Below, piece after piece: positions 1 to 7,932 of a DNA stretch of 14,082 bases (within the stretch, counting starts at the first letter, position 1; each line of letters begins with the position of its first letter). The notes below the pieces were generated by a model, which made no database searches, was not told the origin of the DNA, and saw only the letters and a program-made list of their open reading frames with translations. The position numbers and the translations under genes were made by a program. The DNA is taken from assembly GCA_050954505.1 (NCBI GenBank), contig JBPBPY010000225.1, forward strand, positions 1-14,082, in the 5' to 3' direction. Origin of the DNA: JAQGMO01 sp050954505. GTDB lineage: Bacteria > Pseudomonadota > Gammaproteobacteria > Burkholderiales > Burkholderiaceae_D.

Positions 1-789
1 TGGCTTGGCCACGCCCTTCCAGAGCGTCACCATCGGACTGATGGTGGGATTGCGCTTCAAGCCGTGATACAGCTCCGGCTTGTCGGCATGCTGCAGCACA
101 TACATGACATGGGTGCCGCCCACGCCGGCCGGATTGTAGATGCCGGCATTGGCATAGCCGCGCGACTTCAGGTCGACCAGCCGTTCGCCGCCATATTCCA
201 GCATGTCGACCTTGCTGCCGAAATGAATCGCGCCGGTTGGACAGGCTTTCACGCAGGCCGGTTCCAGGCCGACCACCACGCGGTCGGCGCACAGCGAACA
301 CTTGTAGGCCTTGTCATCCTTCTTGCTGATGCGCGGCACATCGAAGGGGCAGCCCATGACGCAGTTGCCGCAGCCGATACAGTTCTCACTGATGAAGTCG
401 ACGATGCCGTTGGTGTACTTGACGATGGCGCCCGGCGCCGGACAGGCTTTCAGGCAGCCCGGCTCTTCGCAGTGCATGCAGCCGTCCTTGCGGATGAGCC
501 ACTCCAGGCGCATGCCCTCGTCCTTGACCTCGACCTCGACTTCCGAATACCGCATCACGGTCCAGGACTCCGGTGTCAGGTCGCGCGGGTTGTCGTAGCT
601 GCCGTGGTTGTCGCCAACCTCGTCGCGCAAGTCGTTCCACTGCATGCACGCCATCTGGCAAGCCTTGCAGCCGATGCAGGTGGAGACGTCGATGAGCTTG
701 GCCACTTCCATGACGTGGGTGCGTGCCACCGGCGGCTGGGTGGTGGTGGCGGAGCGGGCCGCAATATCCAATGATTGTAATGAAGACAT
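1..789 (-). CDS. fdxH: Formate dehydrogenase beta (Fe-S) subunit, 3' end cut by window
   Basis: Electron-transfer subunit of membrane-bound respiratory formate dehydrogenase (FdnH/FdoH type). It carries electrons from the molybdenum subunit to the cytochrome b subunit. The 263 visible residues contain 16 cysteines in four ferredoxin-like groups: C38/41/44/48, C104/107/112/116, C137/140/143/147 and C164/167/179/183. This matches four [4Fe-4S] clusters. The E. coli homologue is about 294 residues, so roughly 30 residues are missing, including the expected C-terminal membrane anchor; the frame is open to base 1. The start ATG at 789 follows an AAAGGA Shine-Dalgarno and lies 9 bp after the alpha-subunit stop, so the two are one operon. 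There is no signal peptide, as expected for a subunit exported together with the Tat-bearing alpha subunit. The gamma subunit is probably beyond the left edge (inference). Confidence 0.95.
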   Translation of the reverse strand, partial: MSSLQSLDIAARSATTTQPPVARTHVMEVAKLIDVSTCIGCKACQMACMQWNDLRDEVGDNHGSYDNPRDLTPESWTVMRYSEVEVEVKDEGMRLEWLIRKDGCMHCEEPGCLKACPAPGAIVKYTNGIVDFISENCIGCGNCVMGCPFDVPRISKKDDKAYKCSLCADRVVVGLEPACVKACPTGAIHFGSKVDMLEYGGERLVDLKSRGYANAGIYNPAGVGGTHVMYVLQHADKPELYHGLKRNPTISPMVTLWKGVAKP

Positions 790-798
790 GGCGATCCT

Positions 799-3700
799 TT
801 ATGCCTTCTCGATGTTGACGAGGAAGGACTTGAACTCCGGCGTTTGCGTATTGGCGTCGCCGACAAAAGGCGTCAGCGTATTGACCAGGTAACCGGGCTT
901 GGTCAAGCCAATGAAGCCCCAGTGGATCGGCAGCCCGACGGTGTCGACCTTGATGCCGTCGACATCGAGCTGCGGTATGCGCTTGGTGACCAGGGCCACG
1001 CATTTGATGAAGCCGCGGTTCGAGGACACCTTGACCCAGTCGCCATTGGCAATGCCCTTGGCCTTGGCCAGCTGCTCGCCAATTTCGCAGAACTGCTGCG
1101 GCTGGATGATGGCCGAGGTCAGCGCATGCTTGGTCCAGTAATGGAAATGCTCGGTGAGCCGGTAGCTGGTGGCCGCATACGGGAAGTCCTTGGGAGAGCC
1201 GAACGCCTCCATGTCGCCCTTGAAGACGCGCGCCGCTGGATTGGCGCGGGCTTTCGGGTTATTCGGATGCATCGGGTTGTTGACCAGCGGCGACTCGAAC
1301 GGTTCGTAATGTTCCGGCAGCGGCCCTTCGGCCATGCCGGTCGGTGCGAACAGGCGCGCCACGCCTTCGGACGTCATGATGAAAGGCTGCACGCGGTTCT
1401 CGTCGGCCGGATTGGCCAGCGGATTGATGTCCGGCACATCCGAGCCGCCCCAGGTGGTGCCCATCCATTGCACCAGCTTGCGTTTGGCGTCCCATGGCTT
1501 GCCATCGGGCGCAGCCGAGGCGGCGTTGTAGATGATGCGGCGGTTGGCCGGCCAGGCCCAGGCCCAGCCCAGCGTCTGCCCCAGTCCCCAGGGGTCGGCA
1601 TTGTCGCGCCGCGCCATCTGGTTGCCGGCCTGGGTCCAGGCGCCGGCAAAGATCCAGCAGCCCGACGCGGTGCTGCCATCGTCGCGCAGCTGGCCGAAGC
1701 CCGAGACCTGTTCCCCGGCCTTGACCAGAATCTTGGTCGCATCGGCCGGATCGGCCACATCGGTAATCGCCCGGCCGTTGTATTCCATGGCGATTTCCTG
1801 CGCCGACGGGCTGCTCGGAATCTTGTACGGCCAGGTCAGGTTGACGATCGGATCGGGGAAGGCGCCGCCATCCTTCTTGTAGGCCGCACGAATGCGGTTG
1901 AACAGGTCGGCGATGATTTCCATGTCGCCGCGCGCTTCACCGGGCGCGTCGGCGCCTTTCCAGTGCCATTGCAGCCAGCGGCTGGAATTGGTGATCGAAC
2001 CGTCTTCCTCGGCAAAGCAGGTCGAGGGAAAGCGGAACACCGTGGTCTGGATGTCTTCGCTCTTGACGTCGTTGTGCTCGCCAAAGTTTTTCCAGAATTC
2101 CGAGGTCTCGGTGCGCAGCGGGTCGATGATCACCAAAAACTTCAGCTTGGCCAGGCCGGCGGAAATCTTCTTCTTGTTCGGGAACGAAGCCACCGGATTG
2201 AAACCCTGGCAGATGTAGCCGTTGAGCTTGCCCTGGTTCATCAGCTCGAAAGCCTGCAGCACGTCATAGACCTTGTCGAGTTTCGGCAGGTAATGGAAGG
2301 CCCAGTCATTTTCCTTGGTGGCGGCGCTGCCCCACCAGGATTTTTGCAGGCTGACGAAGAACTTGGGATAGTTCTGCCAGTAGCTCATCTGGTTGGGCCG
2401 CAACGGCTTCAAGGCGCGCGGCTTGTAGTAGGTTTCGAGGTCCTGCTCGGCTTCTGTTGCCAGCGACATGTAGCCCGGCAGCGAATTCGACAGCAGGCCG
2501 AGGTCGGTCAAACCCTGGATGTTGCTGTGGCCGCGCAAGGCATTCATGCCGCCGCCGGCGATGCCGATATTGCCCAGCAATAGCTGCATGATGGCGCCGG
2601 TGCGGATCATCTGCGCGCCTTGGCTGTGCTGGGTCCAGCCCAGCGCATACATCACCGTCATGGCGCGGCCGGTGGTGGCCGTGCTGGCGATCATTTCGCA
2701 CACCTTGAGGAACTTCGCCTGCGGCGTGCCGGTAATGCGGCTGACCATCTCCGGCGTGTAGCGCGCGTAATGGTTTTTCATCACCTGCAGCACACAGCGC
2801 GGATGCTCCATGGTCATGTCGACCTTGGCAAAGCCCTTTTCGTCGAGCTCGTAGCCCCAGCTGGTGTTGGCATAGCGGCGCTTGGCTTCGTCGTAGCCGG
2901 AGAAGATGCCGTCGTCAAACTTGAAGTCTTCGCCCACGATGAAGGGCGCATTGGTATAGCTGCGCACATATTCGCGCTGGATCTTGTCGTTCGACAGCAG
3001 GTAGTTCAGCACACCGCCCAGGAAGGCGATATCGCTGCCGGTGCGGATCGGTGCGTAATAGTCCGCCATGGCGGCCGAGCGCGTGAAGCGCGGGTCGACC
3101 ACGATCAGCTTGGCCTTGTTTTCCTTCTTTGCTTCGATCACCCACTTGAAGCCGCAGGGATGCGCTTCAGCGGCGTTGCCGCCCATGATCAAAACCAGAT
3201 CTGCATTCTTGATGTCCACCCAATGGTTGGTCATCGCACCACGTCCAAACGTCGGGGCCAGACCGGCCACCGTGGGAGCGTGTCAAACGCGAGCCTGGTT
3301 ATCGAACACCAGCATGCCCATCGAGCGCATGGACTTGTGCGTCAGGTAGCCGGTCTCGTTGCTCGAGGCCGAGGCGCACAGCATGCCGGTCGAAGTCCAG
3401 CGGTTGACCACCTTGCCGTCGGCATTGCTGGCGACGAAATTGGCATCGCGGTCGGCCTTCATCAGCTTGGCCAGCCGGTCCATGGCGTCGTCCCAGGACA
3501 CGCGCTTCCATTCCTTGCTGCCCGGCTCGCGGATTTCCGGATATTTCAGGCGGTTCGGGCTGTGCACGAAGTCGAGCAGGCCAGCGCCTTTCGGGCACAG
3601 CGTGCCGCGGTTGACCGGATGATCGGGGTCACCCTCGATGTGGAAAATCTCGGCCTTGACGTTCTTGGCGCGGTCGCCCAGGCTGTACATCAGGATGCCG

Positions 3701-3870
3701 CAGCCGACCGAACAGTAGGTGCAGGTATTGCGCGTCTCGGTTGCGCGCGCAAGCTTGAACTGGCGTGTTTCAGCCAGTGCCGCCGTGGGCGAAAATCCGA
3801 GCGCGGCGAGGCTGGAGGCGGCCAGCCCGGCTCCGCTGACGCGGAAGAATTGCCGTCGATTCATGTCCAT
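799..3870 (-). CDS. fdnG: Formate dehydrogenase alpha subunit, selenocysteine-containing, Tat-exported
   Basis: Catalytic subunit that oxidises formate to CO2 at a molybdenum bis-pterin centre, presumably on the periplasmic face. Read through the TGA at 3285-3283, the frame encodes 1023 residues, close to about 1015 for E. coli FdnG. A Tat signal (RRQFFR, residues 5-10, then a hydrophobic stretch ending ALA at 31-33) precedes a [4Fe-4S] site at C50, C53, C57 and C92. The TGA is codon 196, the Sec position of E. coli FdnG from memory. The flanks QARV-U-HAPTVAGLAPTFGRG match that family, and H197 follows the Sec. A SECIS hairpin lies directly downstream. The start at 3870 has an AAAAGGA Shine-Dalgarno; ATG 3864 is the alternative. 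A gene caller ignoring Sec would split this into 3283-3870 and 799-3270, the latter on a false GTG start at what is really V201. The beta subunit follows after 9 bp. Confidence 0.96.
3253..3285 (-). promoter_or_regulatory. UGA selenocysteine codon with SECIS hairpin
   Basis: On the coding strand, numbering the U of UGA as 1, bases 14-16 (CGG) pair with 31-33 (CCG) and bases 18-21 (GGCC) pair with 27-30 (GGCC). U17 is left bulged and the loop is GGUCU (22-26). E. coli fdhF and fdnG SECIS elements have the same layout, with bulged U17 and loop G23/U24 as the SelB contacts (known family feature, recalled). Directing Sec insertion at codon 196 is its expected role. Confidence 0.9.
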
Positions 3871-4003
3871 GAAAAATCCTTTTGCAACGCCTTCGGCGCG
3901 CGGGTGGGAATGAAAAAATCACGCACCGGCCGACCCGGTCTGTGCGCCGCTGCCAATTGTTCCAAAGGCGCCAGCGGTGAAAACGCCGAGGCCATTGAAA
4001 ACG

Positions 4004-4039
4004 CGGCAAAGCCCTGCCGGCTTGCTGGCCGGGCAGGGC
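4004..4039 (-). terminator. Probable intrinsic terminator of the lipoprotein gene
   Basis: GCCCTGCC (4011-4018) and GGCAGGGC (4032-4039) form a perfect 8-bp stem, with a further inner GGC/GCC pairing. Read on the minus strand it lies about 50 bp after the lipoprotein stop and runs into CTTTGCCGCGTTTTC. The T run is interrupted, so efficiency is uncertain. It would separate the lipoprotein from the formate dehydrogenase operon. Confidence 0.5.
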
Positions 4040-4086
4040 GGGGGCGAAAAACGAAGCATAGGTGCATGGGAACTACGATCAGGCAG

Positions 4087-4389
4087 TCACTTTTTGGCGC
4101 CGTCGCCGCCAGAGGCCTCGGGCGCCTTGGAACTGGCGCCGCCCTGGTCCTGGTTGCCCACCATGCCGCCGACGGCCGTGCCGGCTTCGGCCGGGCCGGT
4201 CGATGGTTTGGCGGCCGGCGCTTCGGCATCATGCGGAACAACCCCTTGCATCGGGCTTGGCGTACTTGCGGGCGCCGCAGGCGAGGCGCTGCTGGAAGTT
4301 GCCGCAGGAGCGGTATCGGATTGGCGTTTGCATGCCGAAACGGCAAGCATGGCCAACAGCAGGGTGGTGCAAAGTGCGACTTTAGTCAT
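4087..4389 (-). CDS. Small Ala/Pro/Ser-rich lipoprotein, function unknown
   Basis: A 100-residue protein with a lipoprotein signal peptide: MTK, a hydrophobic core, then the lipobox V17-S18-A19-C20. Signal peptidase II should cleave before C20. Residue +2 is Lys rather than Asp, so the outer membrane is the likely destination (inference). The mature 81 residues are low-complexity Ala, Pro, Ser, Gly and Thr with no recognisable domain. The frame is open upstream to 4482, but the leader peptide only makes sense from ATG 4389, which has a weak GGA Shine-Dalgarno. A good promoter lies about 60 bp upstream and a terminator candidate follows, so it is probably a single-gene unit, divergent from the DHH gene. 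I do not recognise the family. Confidence 0.75.
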   Translation of the reverse strand: MTKVALCTTLLLAMLAVSACKRQSDTAPAATSSSASPAAPASTPSPMQGVVPHDAEAPAAKPSTGPAEAGTAVGGMVGNQDQGGASSKAPEASGGDGAKK

Positions 4390-4748
4390 GGCTATTCCAG
4401 TGATGCGCAGCGCAGAAAGTGCGCTATTGCGACGGAAGTTGGCTGATGGCTTCAATATATCTTGTTTCAATGACACTGCCAAACAACTTTGTCAATTCCT
4501 GTCAAGAGTTTAGGGGCTTTGTTGTGCGAATCCGGGTTTGTCAGTATCGAGTCAGCATTGGCGGTACCGGACCGGCATCGGCGCTTGTGAATCTGGATGG
4601 AAATGACCGTAATTGTAAATTTGTGCAAACATGGCCGAAATTTGTTTATATTTAAGAGAAGTCATTCCCGGATTGAAAGCACAAGCCTGGCAACTCAGTC
4701 CGTAGTCATTTAAACAAGCCGGTGTTGCGGCATTATTAAGGCATCAGT
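4390..4748. other. Divergent intergenic region, lipoprotein / DHH gene
   Basis: 359 bp without a gene. It holds the lipoprotein promoter on the minus strand. For the plus-strand DHH gene the best candidate is an AT-rich stretch near 4621-4652, with TTGTGC at 4621 and TATATT at 4647. Their 20-bp spacing is poor, so the promoter is only tentative. No RNA gene or long inverted repeat is evident. Confidence 0.4.
4454..4482 (-). promoter_or_regulatory. Sigma-70-like promoter for the lipoprotein gene
   Basis: Minus-strand TTGGCA (4482-4477, 5/6 to consensus) and TATATT (4459-4454, 5/6) are separated by exactly 17 bp. Transcription would start near 4447, giving a leader of about 58 nt. Just upstream are two TTGACA copies (4505-4500 and 4495-4490) spaced 10 bp apart, which may be decoy -35 elements or a regulator site. 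Confidence 0.6.
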
Positions 4749-5681
4749 ATGGACAACCCCAAGTATCGATTGGTGACACGCAGCGACTTTGACGGCCTGG
4801 TTTGCGCCGTCCTGCTCAAGCATCTGGACATGATTGACGACATCAAGTTTGTCCATCCGAAGGACATGCAGGATGGCAAAATCGACATCGGTCCGCGCGA
4901 CATCACCACCAACCTGCCGTATGTCGCGGGCGCCCACATGGTCTTTGATCATCATTCCTCGGAAGTCGCGCGCAATGGCGAAGGCATCGAAAACTATGTC
5001 ATCGACGCCAGTGCGCCGTCGGCAGCCCGGGTGGTGTACCGGCATTTCGGTGGCGAGAAGGCATTTCCGTCGTCCTGGAACGGCATGATGGAAGCGGTCG
5101 ACAAAGCCGATGCCGCCCGATTCACGCGCGATGAAATTCTCAATCCCGAGGGTTGGGTCTTGCTGATCTACCTGATGGATTCCCGCACTGGCCTGGGGCG
5201 CTTTCGCGAATTCCGGATTTCGAACTATCAGCTGATGATGGAATTGATCGACCGCTGCGCCCATTTGAGCCTGGAAGAGATCATGCAGCTGCCCGATGTG
5301 GTCGAACGTTCGACCATGTACTTCGAGCACCGGGAAAAATTCGATGACCAGCTGCGCCGCTGCGCCACCGTCAGCGGCAATCTGGTGGTGCTGGACTTGC
5401 GTCATGAAGAAGTCATCTATGCCGGCAACCGCTTCATGATCTATGCACTGTACCCACAGACGAATATTTCCATCCACGTCCTGTGGGGCCTGAAGCAGCA
5501 GAACACGGTCTTTGCTACCGGAAAGTCGATTCTCGATCGCAGCTCGAAAACCAACATCGGTGCCTTGATGCTGCAGTACGGCGGCGGCGGGCATGAAAAT
5601 GCGGGCACTTGCCAGGTGGAGAACGACCAGGCTGAAAAGGTGCTGGGCGAATTGACGCAGAAAATCAATCTGGATGGCTGA
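4749..5681 (+). CDS. DHH-family phosphoesterase
   Basis: A 310-residue soluble protein of the DHH/DHHA1 phosphoesterase superfamily, which includes exopolyphosphatase-like and nanoRNase-like enzymes using Mn2+ to cut phosphoester or phosphoanhydride bonds. The N-terminal domain shows SDFDG (12-16), a metal-binding motif, and FDHHS (66-70), the signature DHH motif. The C-terminal DHHA1 domain ends with GGGGHENAG (278-286), the usual substrate-binding glycine loop. Length is normal for stand-alone members. ATG 4749 follows TAAGG at 7 nt. It stands alone, divergent from the lipoprotein and followed by a hairpin. The substrate cannot be told from sequence: polyphosphate, short oligonucleotides and cyclic dinucleotide products are all possible. 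Confidence 0.85.
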   Translation: MDNPKYRLVTRSDFDGLVCAVLLKHLDMIDDIKFVHPKDMQDGKIDIGPRDITTNLPYVAGAHMVFDHHSSEVARNGEGIENYVIDASAPSAARVVYRHFGGEKAFPSSWNGMMEAVDKADAARFTRDEILNPEGWVLLIYLMDSRTGLGRFREFRISNYQLMMELIDRCAHLSLEEIMQLPDVVERSTMYFEHREKFDDQLRRCATVSGNLVVLDLRHEEVIYAGNRFMIYALYPQTNISIHVLWGLKQQNTVFATGKSILDRSSKTNIGALMLQYGGGGHENAGTCQVENDQAEKVLGELTQKINLDG

Positions 5682-5689
5682 TCCCTGGG

Positions 5690-5706
5690 CCGCAGACGTT
5701 CTGCGG
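5690..5706 (+). terminator. Hairpin after the DHH gene
   Basis: CCGCAGA and TCTGCGG form a perfect 7-bp stem with a CGT loop, 8 bp after the DHH stop codon. No T run follows, so it may be a weak terminator or a 3'-end stabiliser. Confidence 0.45.
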
Positions 5707-5826
5707 CGGTAAAGCGGCAAGGTCACGCAACGTTCCATTCTGCCGCCGCCATTGCCCCGGGTCAGCCCAGAATTTTCAGCCTCACCAAGCTGTCCCCGGC
5801 GACCGTTACCTTGTGCTTTCCTTTTT

Positions 5827-5861
5827 GCAGGCTTCCATGGCACAGACTCGTGGGAGCCTGC
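5827..5861. repeat. Imperfect inverted repeat, stem-loop
   Basis: GCAGGCTTCC and GGGAGCCTGC pair over 10 bp with one G-T. A T-rich stretch precedes it on the plus strand, the wrong side for a terminator. Function unknown. Confidence 0.45.
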
Positions 5862-5897
5862 GCAACAACAACCGCTGCCCACACCATTCCCATTCCC

Positions 5898-5913
5898 ATC
5901 CCCGATCGGGGAT
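5898..5913. repeat. Perfect 16-bp palindrome
   Basis: ATCCCCGATCGGGGAT is its own reverse complement. On the plus strand it is preceded by a run of CCATTC hexamers and followed by seven A. The A run is on the wrong side for a plus-strand terminator. A protein-binding site is possible. Confidence 0.6.
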
Positions 5914-6008
5914 AAAAAAATGCAAGCCGCTTCGCGCCGTTTGCTCATCGCTGGAACAAAAAATTTCCAAACCATCCAGCGCATTACATCGCGTTCACAT
6001 CATAAATT

Positions 6009-6042
6009 TTGGCATCAATGAAATTATTTATATGAATTTCAT
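6009..6042 (+). promoter_or_regulatory. Candidate MFS promoter overlapped by operator-like dyad
   Basis: A perfect inverted repeat ATGAAATT / AATTTCAT (6018-6025 / 6035-6042) has a 9-bp AT-only centre apart from one G. TTGGCA at 6009-6014 and TATGAA at 6031-6036 are 16 bp apart and could be -35 and -10 elements, placing the dyad over the -10. This would suit a repressor site controlling the downstream transporter (inference). Confidence 0.4.
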
Positions 6043-6064
6043 CGCCTAAATTTTCTCTCGTGCC

Positions 6065-6084
6065 ATGAACTGTTTGTGGTTCAT
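6065..6084 (+). promoter_or_regulatory. Second operator-like dyad
   Basis: ATGAAC and GTTCAT are perfect 6-bp arms around an 8-bp spacer. They share the outer ATGAA/TTCAT half-sites with the dyad at 6018-6042. The two centres are about 44 bp apart, near four helical turns. Confidence 0.35.
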
Positions 6085-6207
6085 TAACACGGCACTAACG
6101 CTTCTTTGCTTTGAATCACCGAGGCGGTAAATTGGCCCTCGTTTTTGATTCAACAGGGTTCCGCTGCGCGATACAGCGCTATATATTCTGCCTGCAAATT
6201 CATCAGC

Positions 6208-6230
6208 GGCGCGGCTTGATCAACCGCGCC
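6208..6230 (+). repeat. GC-rich leader hairpin
   Basis: GGCGCGG and CCGCGCC form a perfect 7-bp stem around a loop containing the palindrome TTGATCAA. A competing stem GCCCT/AGGGC (6228-6232 / 6237-6241) overlaps its 3' arm. GGCGCG at 6208-6213 can also pair with CGCGCC inside the terminator-like hairpin at 6325-6343. Confidence 0.5.
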
Positions 6231-6324
6231 CTATGCAGGGCGTGCCGGGTTTTCCATCTGGTCCGCCCTCCATGCCTGATGCCGCAGCGCGCACCTTTGA
6301 CCTGCTGCAGATGTGTCGATTCAG

Positions 6325-6349
6325 CACGCGCCCACGGCGCGTGTTTTCT
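6325..6349 (+). terminator. Intrinsic-terminator-like hairpin in MFS leader (possible attenuator)
   Basis: CACGCGCC (6325-6332) and GGCGCGTG (6336-6343) form a perfect 8-bp GC-rich stem with a CAC loop, followed directly by TTTTCT. A G-T and an A-T pair can extend the base. It ends 22 bp before the MFS start codon, while the preceding gene ended more than 600 bp upstream. It therefore looks like a leader terminator rather than an end-of-gene terminator. Confidence 0.6.
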
Positions 6350-6371
6350 AAACCGATCTGAGGATTCACAC

Positions 6372-7700
6372 GTGAGCAATCGTCCCGATGAGCTTGCCGG
6401 CAAGCCCGGCAGCACCAGCATTCCTGTTTCGCCCCTGTATGCAAAAATTGCCTGGCGCATCTTGCCGCTGGTGATGGTCTATTACCTGTTTGCCTATCTC
6501 GACCGTGTCAATGTCGGTTTCGCCAAACTGCAGATGCTGAATGACTTGAAGTTTTCCGAAGCGGCCTACGGTCTTGGGGCCGGCCTGTTCTTCATTGGCT
6601 ACCTGGTCTTTGAAGTGCCCAGCAATATCTACATGATGCGCGTTGGCGCACGCAAGACGTTGTGCCGCATCATGATGTTGTGGGGCGCCATCTCGATGGC
6701 ATTTGCCTTCGTGCAAACGCCGATGCAGTTCTACATCATGCGTATTCTGCTTGGTGCTGCCGAAGCCGGCTTTTTCCCCGGCATCATCCTTTACCTGACA
6801 TTCTGGTTTCCCTCGAATACACGCGCCAAGATGACGGCGCTGTTCTACAGCGCCTTGCCGATTTCCGGTTTGCTTGGCAGTCCGGTTTCGGGCTGGATCC
6901 TCGACCACATGCACGCCGTGCATGGCTTGTCGGGCTGGCAGTGGCTGTTTTTGATCGAAGGCTTGCCCAGCCTGCTGATCGGCATGGCCATTCCGTGGAT
7001 CATGTGCGATGCGCCGCGTGACGCCAAGTGGCTCAGCGAAGCCGAGAAAAGGCAGGTCATCGACGATCTGGAAGCAGATGTCCTGCGCAAGAACGCCAGC
7101 AGTGGCGGCGCGCTGACAATCGCCGGAGCGTTCTCGAAACCACGGGTCTGGCATCTGGTAGCGATCTGCGTTTCGCAAGCCATCGGCGTGTATGGCATCG
7201 CCTTCTGGCTGCCCACCATGTTGAAGGAAATCGGCTACACCACGCCAGCGCAGATCGGCCTGATCTCGATGGTGCCGTTTGCCACCGCCACCATCGTCCT
7301 CAACCTGGTGTGCCGCAGCTCGGACCGCCGGCTCGAGCGCCGCTGGCATACCGCCGTGCCATTCGTTCTGACGGCGCTGGCGCTGCTGGCCAGTACCCAA
7401 CTGGGCCACAACCCGCTGCTTGCGCTCATTGCGCTGTCGATCGCCACCGCCGGCGCCTACGCCACCTCGACCATGTTCTGGACCTTGCCCAGCCTGTTTT
7501 TCAGCGGCATAAGCATGGCCGCGGCAATCGGCTTGCTCAATTCGGTGGGCGGCCTGGGCGGTTTCATCAGTCCCTATGCCGTGGGCCTGGTCAAGAATGC
7601 CACTGGCACAACCACTTACGGTGTCTACATGATTGCCGCCGTGCTGGTGGTGGGGGCGCTGCTGGTGCTGCGTTTGCCCAAGGATATCGTCAACCGGTGA
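6372..7700 (+). CDS. MFS transporter, anion:cation symporter type
   Basis: A 442-residue inner-membrane permease with about 12 hydrophobic helices and a polar central loop near residue 215 (DAPRDAKWLSEAEK). It resembles the ACS family, whose members import organic anions such as tartrate, glucarate, phthalate or nicotinate with protons. Family-typical motifs are YLDRVNVGFA (42-51), the cytoplasmic loop VGARKT (91-96), RILLGAAEAGFFPG (124-137) and GWQWLFLIEGLPS before helix 6. The frame is open back to a TTG at 6111, but those extra 87 residues are Cys/Arg-rich and unlike a transporter. GTG 6372 has a clear GAGGA Shine-Dalgarno 7 nt upstream and gives the usual length. The gene stands alone with a hairpin after it and an unusually long structured leader before it, suggesting regulated expression. 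The substrate cannot be assigned. Confidence 0.88.
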   Translation: MSNRPDELAGKPGSTSIPVSPLYAKIAWRILPLVMVYYLFAYLDRVNVGFAKLQMLNDLKFSEAAYGLGAGLFFIGYLVFEVPSNIYMMRVGARKTLCRIMMLWGAISMAFAFVQTPMQFYIMRILLGAAEAGFFPGIILYLTFWFPSNTRAKMTALFYSALPISGLLGSPVSGWILDHMHAVHGLSGWQWLFLIEGLPSLLIGMAIPWIMCDAPRDAKWLSEAEKRQVIDDLEADVLRKNASSGGALTIAGAFSKPRVWHLVAICVSQAIGVYGIAFWLPTMLKEIGYTTPAQIGLISMVPFATATIVLNLVCRSSDRRLERRWHTAVPFVLTALALLASTQLGHNPLLALIALSIATAGAYATSTMFWTLPSLFFSGISMAAAIGLLNSVGGLGGFISPYAVGLVKNATGTTTYGVYMIAAVLVVGALLVLRLPKDIVNR

Positions 7701-7750
7701 CTGGCCGCAGTCCAACAGCTCATGCCCGGGTCGGATCCAGGCTGTCAAGG

Positions 7751-7777
7751 CGAGAGGATGCCGTTGCAGTCCTCTCG
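7751..7777 (+). terminator. Hairpin after the MFS gene
   Basis: CGAGAGGA and TCCTCTCG form a perfect 8-bp stem, with inner TGC/GCA pairing around a CGTT loop and one bulged G. It lies 50 bp after the MFS stop. No T run follows, so termination is likely but not certain. Confidence 0.5.
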
Positions 7778-7932
7778 TCATGCGCAGAATGGCTTGAGAC
7801 CGAAGCACAGATCATGTGAATCCGGTACCGTGCATGGACTGCTTCTGTGCTTGGTTACATTCCGATTCATGCTTGAATATCAGGTAGAAATATTCCAGTT
7901 AAACCGATAAAATAAGTTTAAAAGGAATAAAT

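Larger units (their letters stand above)
5682..6371. other. 690-bp dyad-rich intergenic region
   Basis: No convincing gene. It contains, in order: the post-DHH hairpin, a 10-bp stem with one G-T pair (5827-5836 / 5852-5861), a 16-bp palindrome (5898-5913), an AT-rich promoter-like block near 6000-6060 with two operator-like dyads, a GC-rich hairpin (6208-6230), and a terminator-like hairpin (6325-6349) just before the MFS start. A small RNA or a regulated leader is possible. Confidence 0.5.

Noticed and set aside
64..774. Long plus-strand open frame opposite the formate dehydrogenase beta gene
   Set aside because: It is a codon-bias shadow of the minus-strand gene, which has four recognisable cysteine clusters; the plus frame matches no family.
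844..2583. Plus-strand open frame of 579 codons, and the 608-codon frame from 2620, opposite the alpha subunit
   Set aside because: Both are antisense frames of a GC-rich gene. Their composition is His/Arg/Gly/Val-rich without domains, and the alpha subunit explains the region.
4710..5984. Minus-strand 424-codon frame over the DHH gene
   Set aside because: The plus-strand DHH gene carries clear catalytic motifs; the antisense frame has none.
6233..6361. 42-codon leader peptide before the MFS gene
   Set aside because: No ribosome site precedes its ATG and no family or regulatory codon run is visible; kept only as a possibility in the attenuator finding.
6111..6371. N-terminal extension of the MFS protein from TTG 6111
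   Set aside because: Rich in Cys and Arg, unlike ACS transporters, no ribosome site at 6111, while GTG 6372 has GAGGA and gives normal length.
7861..7932. Sigma-70 promoter before the HTH gene
   Set aside because: TTGAAT (7873) and TAAAAT (7908) are 29 bp apart; no properly spaced pair was found despite the AT-rich sequence.
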